Positions 5,988 to 11,569 of a stretch of DNA of 11,569 nucleotides are shown one piece after another. The stretch is taken from NCBI GenBank assembly GCA_903861235.1, contig CAIOTP010000373.1, positions 1-11,569 of the forward strand, read 5' to 3'. How positions within the stretch are numbered: position 1 is the stretch's first letter; each line of letters opens with the position of its first letter. Both the position numbers and the translations under genes were made by a program. A model generated the notes under the pieces. The model ran no database searches and was not told the DNA's origin. It saw nothing but the letters and a program-made list of their open reading frames with translations. The stretch is from an uncultured bacterium (GTDB lineage: Bacteria > Planctomycetota > Phycisphaerae > Phycisphaerales > SM1A02).

Positions 5988-6607
5988 ACCTGCCGCAGCG
6001 GATCCGAGGCGAGCATGCACTGGACACGCTTGTCGCGGCGGTGCCGGTCGGGCTGGCGGTGGCCTTGCTCGCCCTCTTCATCATTCCCAACTATGTCCGC
6101 GCGCGACAGTGCCAGCGTGAAGTGGCCACCCTTCGAGCCGTGGCGGACCACTCCGCTTCGCGTCAGGACGAGCTTCGTGAACTGCAGTCACGCCTGCAGT
6201 CGCTTCGTCAGGATGTGGCGAAGCGGGGTCGTCGCCTGCCCGGTTCCCCGGACAAGGGTCGCCTGCTCGAGAGTCTCGCCCAGTCAGCCGACATGAAGGG
6301 AGTCTCGGCGCACGAGAGCCGCACTGGACCGATTCGTCGCGTTCCGGTGCCCGGGCTTCCGGGAGGCATGGCGTCTCGTCGGACCGTGGACGTGGACATG
6401 CAGGGCTCCTTCGAGACGCTCTTCGACGCCATGCGGACGGCCGAAGCGCTGGAAACGCTGGTCACGGTGCGCACGGTCGACATGGTCCGCAGCCCCACCG
6501 CAGGTGCGGGCGAGGGGGTCCACACCACGTTCTCGTTCGACGAGTACTTCGCCGCCTCCGCCGGCGAGGAAACCGCCGCCGCGAAGGGCGGGGAGGCACG
6601 CCCATGA
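5984..6607 (+). CDS. PilO-like inner-membrane pilus assembly protein
   Basis: A 207-residue protein with PilO topology. It has a short cytoplasmic N-terminus and one membrane helix at about 16-35 (LVAAVPVGLAVALLALFIIP). A coiled coil follows at about 43-77 (CQREVATLRAVADHSASRQ and on), then a periplasmic domain. In that domain, LLESLAQSADMKGVSAHESRTG followed by VDVDMQGSFETLFDAMRTAEALETLVTVRTVDM is the standard PilO order: helix, strand, then a helix before a strand carrying V-R. The C-terminal tail is Ala/Glu/Gly-rich. The homologue in T2SS is GspM. It forms dimers with PilN in the inner membrane and contacts PilP. AGGAGG lies seven bases before the ATG, and both ends overlap neighbouring genes by ATGA, indicating strict co-translation with pilN-like and pilP-like genes. 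Sequence identity in this family is low, so the call leans on order and topology. Confidence 0.8.
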   Translation: MNLPQRIRGEHALDTLVAAVPVGLAVALLALFIIPNYVRARQCQREVATLRAVADHSASRQDELRELQSRLQSLRQDVAKRGRRLPGSPDKGRLLESLAQSADMKGVSAHESRTGPIRRVPVPGLPGGMASRRTVDVDMQGSFETLFDAMRTAEALETLVTVRTVDMVRSPTAGAGEGVHTTFSFDEYFAASAGEETAAAKGGEARP

Positions 6608-7200
6608 GTCGCCTTCAGCAGACCTGGAATGAGACCTGCGAGCGGCTGGGCGTGAAGCCCCGCCAGTTCGCCGTGCTGCTGACCGTGCTCACGGTCGCCG
6701 TGTCCGGCCTGGGTCTCCGCATGATGATGTCCGGGCGCCCGTCGCGGGCCGTCGCGGCCGCTTCACGACCGGCGGAGGCGGCCACGCCCGTGAGGGCTTC
6801 GGCGCCGCAGCCGCCCATGATCACGCCGGTCGCGGCGACCATGCCCGTGACGGAGGTGAGTCTGGAGTCCGAACCGGCCCGCGACCCGTTCCAGGCATGG
6901 GATGCGCCTGCGCAGGTCCGCGTCGCCGAGGCGACACCTGTCGTGCCCGATGCCGACGTGGAGCCCGGGGTCCTGCCCGGCATGATGCTCAAGGCCGTCG
7001 TGAAGGGTGAGCTCGCCGTGATCGGCGATCACACCGTCCGCAAGGGACAGAGCGTGCTGGTGGGGGATCAGGCTCACGCGAAGGTCATGGAGATCGGCGA
7101 CCGGAGCGTCACGGTGCTCTTCGAGGACCGACTGATCGAACTGGCCCTGGGCGGGATGCCCGAGAAGCCCGCCAAGGCGGCTGCAGGAGGATTCCGATGA
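6604..7200 (+). CDS. PilP/GspC-like periplasmic linker protein
   Basis: A 198-residue protein in the slot of PilP, the link between PilN/PilO and the secretin. It has a 21-residue cytoplasmic tail and one membrane helix at about 22-38. An Ala/Pro/Met-rich, probably disordered linker follows (about 45-125). A compact strand-rich domain at about 127-181 contains MLKAVVKGELAVIGDHTVRKGQSV and HAKVMEIGDRSVTVLFEDRLIEL. That last domain fits the homology region shared by PilP and GspC (short strands, a GD turn, then V-I-E-I). Proteobacterial PilP is normally a lipoprotein, but there is no lipobox cysteine here (the only N-terminal Cys, C12, precedes the helix). The anchor therefore resembles GspC. 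GGGAGG lies seven bases before the ATG. The stop overlaps the gspE start (ATGA, 7197-7200). Confidence 0.75.
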   Translation: MSRLQQTWNETCERLGVKPRQFAVLLTVLTVAVSGLGLRMMMSGRPSRAVAAASRPAEAATPVRASAPQPPMITPVAATMPVTEVSLESEPARDPFQAWDAPAQVRVAEATPVVPDADVEPGVLPGMMLKAVVKGELAVIGDHTVRKGQSVLVGDQAHAKVMEIGDRSVTVLFEDRLIELALGGMPEKPAKAAAGGFR

Positions 7201-8951
7201 GCCCCCTCGAACCCCAACCCCGGACCACCTTCTCCTCGAGGGAATTCCGCTCCCTGCCGCGTGTGGGCCAGATGCTGGTGGAGGACGGAGCCATCAGCGT
7301 GACGCAGCTTCGTGAGGCGCTTCGCCAGCAGGCGGCGGGTGGCCAGCGCCTGCTCCTGGGCGAGGTCCTGCTCCAGATGGAGCTGGTGGATCGGGACACG
7401 CTGCTCCGTGCGGTCGCCCGGAGTCTGGACATCGCGTTCGTGACCGAGCCGGCCGCCGAGGCGGATCCTGCCGTCATGAAGATGCTGCCTGACGCCATGC
7501 GACGCGAGCATCGCGTGGTTCCGCTCCGTCGAGAGGACGACCTTCTGGTGCTGGCCACCGCCGATCCGCAGAACGAGCATGTGCGGGAGCTGGCTCAGCG
7601 CGAGACCGGTCTTCGGGTGCGCTTCGTGGCCAGTCCGGCGGACCGTCTGGACGCCATGCTGGCGGGAGTTCCCGTGGCCGATGCGGTCCAGGAACGGGCT
7701 CAGGAGATCGTGGCCGACCTGGTGGACGGCGAGGCCGCCTTCACGCTGCAGGAGAAGCAGGTGGAGGAGATGGTCGGGGCCGGTCAGGACGACGACATGG
7801 GTCCCGTGGTCCGGCTGGTGAACTTCATCATCGGCTCCGCGGTGCAGGAGGGAGCGAGCGACATCCACATCGAGCCCGACGACGGCGCCATGCGGGTGCG
7901 GTTCCGCATCGATGGCGTGCTGGGCCACAAGATGAGCCCTCCCTGGCGGATGAGCGCCGCCATCGCCAGCCGCATCAAGATCATGGCCCGGCTGGACATC
8001 AGCGAGCGGCGCATGCCTCAGGACGGCGAGATCAGCGTTCGTGTGAACGGCAAGCCGATCGATCTGCGGGTGAGCACGCTGCCGGGCAAGTTCGGCGAGA
8101 AGATCGTGATGCGCGTGGTGGACGGCAGTGCGGCTCGCCTGGGACTGGAGCAGCTGGGCTTCCGTCCGACCATGCTCGAGCGCTTCCGCCTGGTGGTGGA
8201 CCAGCCGTACGGCATCGTGCTGGTGACCGGTCCCACGGGCTCGGGCAAGAGCACCACGCTGTACAGCGTGCTGAACACCTTCGACCGGACGAGCATCAAC
8301 GTGAGCACGGTCGAGGACCCGGTGGAATCGAACATCGAGGGTGTGCACCAGGCCCAGATCAATCCCAAGGCAGGATTCACGTTCGCTTCGGCGCTTCGGT
8401 CGCTGCTTCGGCAGGACCCCGACGTGATCATGGTGGGAGAGATCCGCGATTCGGAGACGGCGCAGATCGCCGTGCAGGCCGCCCTGACGGGGCATGTGGT
8501 GCTGAGCACGCTGCACACCAACGATGCGCCCAGCGCAATCACGCGGCTGGGCAATCTGGGGGTGGAAAACTTCCTGATCGCGGCAAGCCTCCGTGGCGTG
8601 CTCGCTCAGCGGCTGGTGCGGCGGGTGTGCCGGCAGTGCGCCACACCGTGCGAACTCACCGAACCGCAGCGGCTGTCCATGGGGCTCTACGCCCATCAGC
8701 CCGGCACGCCCATGAAGGGGGCGGGGTGCCGCAAGTGCCGTGACACCGGATTGAGTGGTCGTCTGGGCATCTATGAACTCATGGTGCCGGACGACCGCAT
8801 GAACGACCTGCTCTGCGGCACCTGTGATCCCGCGTCGATCCGCGCGTTGCTGCGGGAGCAGGGCTTCGAGAACCTGTGGGACGACGGCATGCAGAAGGTG
8901 CTGGCCGGCCTGACCACCCCCGAGGAGGTGCACGGTGCCTGCCGCCACTGA
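7197..8951 (+). CDS. gspE: GspE/PilB-type assembly ATPase
   Basis: A 584-residue hexameric motor ATPase that powers pilin insertion into the filament from the cytoplasmic face. An N-terminal MshEN-type domain (about 16-150) begins VGQMLVEDGAISVTQLREAL and has the second LLGEVLLQMELVDRDTLL repeat; such domains bind cyclic-di-GMP in some homologues. The ATPase core starts near 200 with NFIIGSAVQEGASDIHIEP. Walker A is GPTGSGKST at 345-353 (Lys351). The Asp box is VEDPVE around 372-377. Walker B is DPDVIMVGEIRD at 407-418 (Glu415). The His box is TLHTNDA with His440. A zinc-type tetracysteine follows, C478-x2-C481 and C511-x2-C514, which is the GspE/PilB mark and is absent from PilT retraction ATPases. 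All catalytic residues are present. AGGAGG stands six bases before the start; the end overlaps the gspF start by 17 bases. PilB is the equivalent T4P name. Confidence 0.95.
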   Translation: MSPLEPQPRTTFSSREFRSLPRVGQMLVEDGAISVTQLREALRQQAAGGQRLLLGEVLLQMELVDRDTLLRAVARSLDIAFVTEPAAEADPAVMKMLPDAMRREHRVVPLRREDDLLVLATADPQNEHVRELAQRETGLRVRFVASPADRLDAMLAGVPVADAVQERAQEIVADLVDGEAAFTLQEKQVEEMVGAGQDDDMGPVVRLVNFIIGSAVQEGASDIHIEPDDGAMRVRFRIDGVLGHKMSPPWRMSAAIASRIKIMARLDISERRMPQDGEISVRVNGKPIDLRVSTLPGKFGEKIVMRVVDGSAARLGLEQLGFRPTMLERFRLVVDQPYGIVLVTGPTGSGKSTTLYSVLNTFDRTSINVSTVEDPVESNIEGVHQAQINPKAGFTFASALRSLLRQDPDVIMVGEIRDSETAQIAVQAALTGHVVLSTLHTNDAPSAITRLGNLGVENFLIAASLRGVLAQRLVRRVCRQCATPCELTEPQRLSMGLYAHQPGTPMKGAGCRKCRDTGLSGRLGIYELMVPDDRMNDLLCGTCDPASIRALLREQGFENLWDDGMQKVLAGLTTPEEVHGACRH

Positions 8952-10203
8952 AGCCGCCGCTCCCGTGACCCGCAAGTGGCAGTACAAGGCCCGCAAGCCC
9001 GGCGGGGAGGCCTGCCGAGGCGTGGTCGAGGGCTTCACGCACGCCGACGCCGTGAGAGAGCTTCGCCGGCAGGGACTGGCGATCCTCGAAGTGGAGCTTG
9101 GCGATGCCGCGGCCGCCGTGGGCGAGCAGGTGGACTCGGCGATCCGTCGCGCCCGACTCTCCAAGGCCTTCCGGCCCGACGACACGGTGGCGTTCTGTGC
9201 CCAGATGGCCGTCATGCTGCGGACCGGTGTGCCGCTCAAGGAGGCCCTGGAGACCTTCGCGGAGCAGGCACGGCCTGCCGTGGGCGAAGTGGTCCGCCTG
9301 ATCCGCGACGATGTCTGCGAGGGCGAGGACTTCTCGTCGGCGCTCGCCCGATGGCCTCGCATCTTTCCGGCCCTCATGGTCAGCCTCATGCGGGCCGCCG
9401 AGGCCAGCGGCATGCTGGACGAGATGATGGCCCGCGTGGCCAAGGATCTGGCCAAGCAGCGCAAGACCGCGCGGCAGGTGAAGGGTGCCATGACCTACCC
9501 GGCCATCATGCTGGCCGTGGCCGTGCTGGCGGTGACCGTGATCATGACCACCGTGCTGCCCCGGTTTGCGCCGCTCTTCGCCATGCAGGGCGACCGGCTC
9601 CCGCTGCCGACCAAGCTGCTGGTCGCGCTGTCCGACGGGATCCGTCACGGCTGGATGATCTGGGTTCCTGCTCTGGGCGCTTCGATCGCCGGGGCCTGGT
9701 GGTGGGCGAGGAGCGACGCGGGTCGCCGTGTGCTCGACCACGGCAAGATGGCGTGGCCCGTGATCGGTCCCATGTTCCGGCACCTCTACGTCTCGCGCTT
9801 CTGCAGCACCATGGCCACGCTGCTTGCGGCCGGCGTGCCGCTCATGGACGTCGTCAAGATCCTTCGCGACGTGACCGGCAACGTGCACTATGCCCGACTC
9901 TGGTCGCTGCTCGAGGAGCGCGTGAGTCATGGGCAGGAACTCTCGCCGACCTTCCGCGAGTTCGCCTTCGTGCCGCGAAATGTCTCGGCCATCATCGCCG
10001 CGGGCGAGAAGTCCGGACGACTTCCCGAGGTGCTCGAGAGCGCCGGGCAGGTGGCCGAGGAGGATCTGGAGGTGGCGCTCAAGAGCGCCACCAGCATGGT
10101 GGAGCCCATCCTCATCGTGGGCATGGGCGTGATCGTGGGTGGAATCGCCAGCGCCATGCTGCTGCCGATCTTCAACATGTCCAAGATGATGCACGGCGGT
10201 TGA
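8935..10203 (+). CDS. gspF: GspF/PilC-type inner-membrane platform protein
   Basis: A 422-residue polytopic protein, the membrane base on which the filament is built and which the ATPase turns or moves. Two related GspF domains are seen. The first begins near residue 82 (DDTVAFCAQMAVMLRTGVPLKEAL). The second begins near 283 (HLYVSRFCSTMATLLAAGVPLMDVV). Both keep the AxMLxxGVPLxxAL pattern. Membrane helices lie at about 187-208, 241-260 and 391-412. The C-terminus MLLPIFNMSKMMHGG follows the family norm. The N-terminal 60 residues (RKWQYKARKPGGEACRG...ADAVRELRRQGLAILEV) are the usual GspF lead-in. Total length matches the family (about 400). The start is GTG at 8935, chosen because GAGGAGG stands seven bases upstream at 8921-8927. 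It overlaps gspE by 17 bases, so translation is coupled. Confidence 0.94.
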   Translation: MPAATEAAAPVTRKWQYKARKPGGEACRGVVEGFTHADAVRELRRQGLAILEVELGDAAAAVGEQVDSAIRRARLSKAFRPDDTVAFCAQMAVMLRTGVPLKEALETFAEQARPAVGEVVRLIRDDVCEGEDFSSALARWPRIFPALMVSLMRAAEASGMLDEMMARVAKDLAKQRKTARQVKGAMTYPAIMLAVAVLAVTVIMTTVLPRFAPLFAMQGDRLPLPTKLLVALSDGIRHGWMIWVPALGASIAGAWWWARSDAGRRVLDHGKMAWPVIGPMFRHLYVSRFCSTMATLLAAGVPLMDVVKILRDVTGNVHYARLWSLLEERVSHGQELSPTFREFAFVPRNVSAIIAAGEKSGRLPEVLESAGQVAEEDLEVALKSATSMVEPILIVGMGVIVGGIASAMLLPIFNMSKMMHGG

Positions 10204-10247
10204 GCAGGGGCCTGTGTCGGGCGTACCCTTCGGGTCAGGAGAACCCC
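10204..10247 (+). other. Short gap between gspF and the DUF1338 gene
   Basis: These 44 bases hold the ribosome-binding site AGGAGA (10237-10242), five bases before the next ATG. There is also a weak ACCC-TTC-GGGT hairpin that lacks a T-run. No terminator or clear promoter is seen, so read-through from gspF into the metabolic gene is possible. Confidence 0.5.
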
Positions 10248-11569
10248 ATGGGCCAGCCGTTCGCCGACCGCGTGCAGATGCAGAACCGCCTCTTCGCCGA
10301 GCTGTCGGCCATGTTCGGCCGCGAGGTGCCGCTCTACGACCGGAGCCTGCTGGTGAACAAGGCCTGCAACACCGCGGTGTGCGCGCTGCTGGGCCGCTTG
10401 CACCAGGGTTTCGCCATGAGCGAGGCGCAGCTCGACCGGACGAGCGGCGAGCGGCATGGAGCCATCCGCATCGGGCGTCCGGACGAGTACCGCTGGATCG
10501 CGCGGTTCTTCGCGTGCTTCGCCATGGAACCCCACAACTTCTACGACATGACGGCCGTGGGTGCGAAGAGCCAGCCGATCATCGCCACGGCGTTCCGTTC
10601 GCTGGTGCGCCCGGAGCACCGGGTGTTCACCTCGCTGCTCATGACGGACTGGTTCGATCCCTCCACCAAGGCGCGCATCGAGTCGCTGCTCTCGCGCCGC
10701 ACGGTCTTCTCGCAGGAGGCGAAGACGCTGATCGAGCGGTGCGAGGCCCAGGGCGGCCTCTCCCCGTCCGACGGCGACGCGCTGGTGCGCGAGGGCACCA
10801 CCCGGATCTTCAAGTGGACCGGCCGAGCCAGTGATCACGCGCTGTACCAGGAACTCTCGAAGGCCGGCTTCAAGATCGCGGCGGACATCGCGTGCTTCCA
10901 GACGCACCATCTGAACCATCTCACCCCCAACACCTTCTGCATGGATCTGTACGTGGCCGCCATGAAGAAGTGCCTGGGGGAGATGGCCGAGGCCGTGTTC
11001 CATGCCCGGGCCACGCTCGTGCTCGAACGCCTGGCGCGGGTGGCCGACCGCGACTGGCTGCGGCTGCACTTCAAGCACCTCAGTCATGCGGAGATCGACT
11101 CGTATCAGCCCGGCTCGGTGGGCCCATCCGAGCTTGCCGTGGTGGTCGAGGCGCTGGTCCGCACCCTTCAGTCGGAGCCGTGTCGGCTGGATCGGCTCGA
11201 GCACGCGGGCTTCAAGGACTTCACCGAGGGCCCCAGCGAGGACACGCCGGTGCTGCTCCGCCAGGACGCCTACCGTGCGTTGACCGAGCCCGTGCAGTTC
11301 ACCGAGGCGGACGGCAGCGCTGTGCAGGCCGGGCACACGGCCCGGTTCGGCGAGATCGAGGAGCGCTTCTACGCCACCACACCCAAGGGACGCGCGCTCT
11401 ACGACGCCTGCCTGGCCCAGGCCGACGCCATGCGCGATCGTGATCCGTCGCTGCCCAGGCGAGATCCCGCCGCATACGAAGCTGCCTACGCCGCGCCGTT
11501 CTCGCCGTTCCCCAAGACGCTGCCCGAGCTGCTGAGGCAGGGGCTGGTGTTCGGTCGTTACGCCCCCAC
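10248..11569 (+). CDS. DUF1338 / HglS-family 2-oxoadipate dioxygenase-decarboxylase-like protein (partial, runs off right edge)
   Basis: 440 codons with no stop before the edge; HglS is about 464 residues, so little is missing. The HglS family (DUF1338; E. coli YdcJ is a member) contains iron(II) enzymes, and HglS turns 2-oxoadipate into D-2-hydroxyglutarate in lysine breakdown. Motifs: ERHGAIRIG with His70 and Arg74; FFACFAMEPHNFYDMT followed by IIATAFRSL (87-119); HRVFTSLLMTDWF (124-136); ADIACFQTHHLNHLTPN with His224; and PVLLRQDAYRALTEPVQF...HTARFGEIEERF with Glu369/Glu371, then TPKGRALYD. From memory, HglS binds iron through His70, His226 and Glu294 and its substrate through Arg74; all have clear counterparts here. 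The Glu lies about 75 residues later because of an inserted segment (about 230-310). ATG at 10248 has AGGAGA five bases upstream. It is unrelated to pili. The exact substrate is unproven. Confidence 0.82.
   Translation, partial: MGQPFADRVQMQNRLFAELSAMFGREVPLYDRSLLVNKACNTAVCALLGRLHQGFAMSEAQLDRTSGERHGAIRIGRPDEYRWIARFFACFAMEPHNFYDMTAVGAKSQPIIATAFRSLVRPEHRVFTSLLMTDWFDPSTKARIESLLSRRTVFSQEAKTLIERCEAQGGLSPSDGDALVREGTTRIFKWTGRASDHALYQELSKAGFKIAADIACFQTHHLNHLTPNTFCMDLYVAAMKKCLGEMAEAVFHARATLVLERLARVADRDWLRLHFKHLSHAEIDSYQPGSVGPSELAVVVEALVRTLQSEPCRLDRLEHAGFKDFTEGPSEDTPVLLRQDAYRALTEPVQFTEADGSAVQAGHTARFGEIEERFYATTPKGRALYDACLAQADAMRDRDPSLPRRDPAAYEAAYAAPFSPFPKTLPELLRQGLVFGRYAP

Noticed and set aside
7074..9491. 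805-codon open frame on the minus strand opposite gspE
   Set aside because: It mirrors a fully conserved ATPase gene on the other strand. Its His/Arg/Ala-rich product shows no recognisable domain, as expected for the antisense frame of GC-rich coding DNA.
8779..10194. 471-codon minus-strand open frame opposite gspF
   Set aside because: Antisense shadow of gspF; low-complexity His/Gly/Arg-rich product with no recognisable fold.
10224..10236. ACCC-TTC-GGGT hairpin after gspF as a terminator
   Set aside because: The stem is only four base pairs and no T-run follows.
10214..10834. 206-codon plus-strand open frame overlapping the DUF1338 gene
   Set aside because: The frame starting at 10248 stays open to the window edge and carries all DUF1338 motifs; the other frame is Arg/Pro/Ala-rich shadow.
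9927..11336. 469-codon minus-strand open frame across the gspF end and the DUF1338 gene
   Set aside because: It spans two real genes and their gap in antisense and has no recognisable domain.
1..11569. CRISPR array, tRNA, rRNA, insertion sequence or phage genes
   Set aside because: I saw no regular spaced repeats, no cloverleaf or rRNA-like segment, and no transposase or integrase motif. Nearly all bases are covered by pilus genes and one metabolic gene.

Overview
This is a GC-rich (roughly two-thirds G+C by eye), densely packed bacterial window. Almost all of it encodes a type IV filament machine, a type IV pilus / type II secretion-like system. I infer a Gram-negative, double-membrane bacterium because the cluster includes a secretin. 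The gene style (PilM/N/O/P-type proteins joined to GspE and GspF, plus a very large PilX-like pseudopilin) would fit a planctomycete of the Phycisphaerae type or a similar GC-rich lineage. That placement is inference and rests on no marker gene.

Layout. From 3696 leftward, on the minus strand, is an operon of four pseudopilin genes: GspI/PilV-like, GspJ/PilW-like, a 546-residue PilX/GspK-like protein, and GspH/FimT-like. They are joined by ATGA stop/start overlaps. Seven bases later comes the start of a secretin gene that runs off the left edge. From 3888 rightward, on the plus strand, is the major pilin-like gene, then a strong intrinsic terminator and other hairpins. After that lies a second ATGA-coupled run: pilM, pilN-like, pilO-like, pilP/gspC-like, the assembly ATPase gspE/pilB and the membrane platform gspF/pilC. 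The 191-base gap at 3697-3887 is the divergent control region of the two arms. After gspF, 44 bases on, an almost complete gene of the DUF1338 / HglS (2-oxoadipate dioxygenase/decarboxylase) family runs off the right edge.

How it works together (family knowledge). GspE hydrolyses ATP under GspF. PilM, PilN, PilO and PilP link this motor through the inner membrane and periplasm to the secretin. The major pilin polymerises into the filament, and the four minor pseudopilins prime it and form its tip. Processing of all five pilin-like proteins needs a prepilin peptidase, which is not in the window. No PilT-type retraction ATPase is visible either, so pilus versus secretion pseudopilus cannot be settled here.

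I found no tRNA, rRNA, CRISPR array, insertion sequence or phage gene. I see no wholly new system. The less ordinary points are three stem-loops with three different stable-tetraloop classes between pilin and pilM, the large beta-helix-like pseudopilin, a G8 tract in the GspI-like gene, TTCAG/CTGAA repeats in the divergent promoter region, the mixed T4P/T2SS character of the alignment complex, and an inserted segment in the HglS-family protein.
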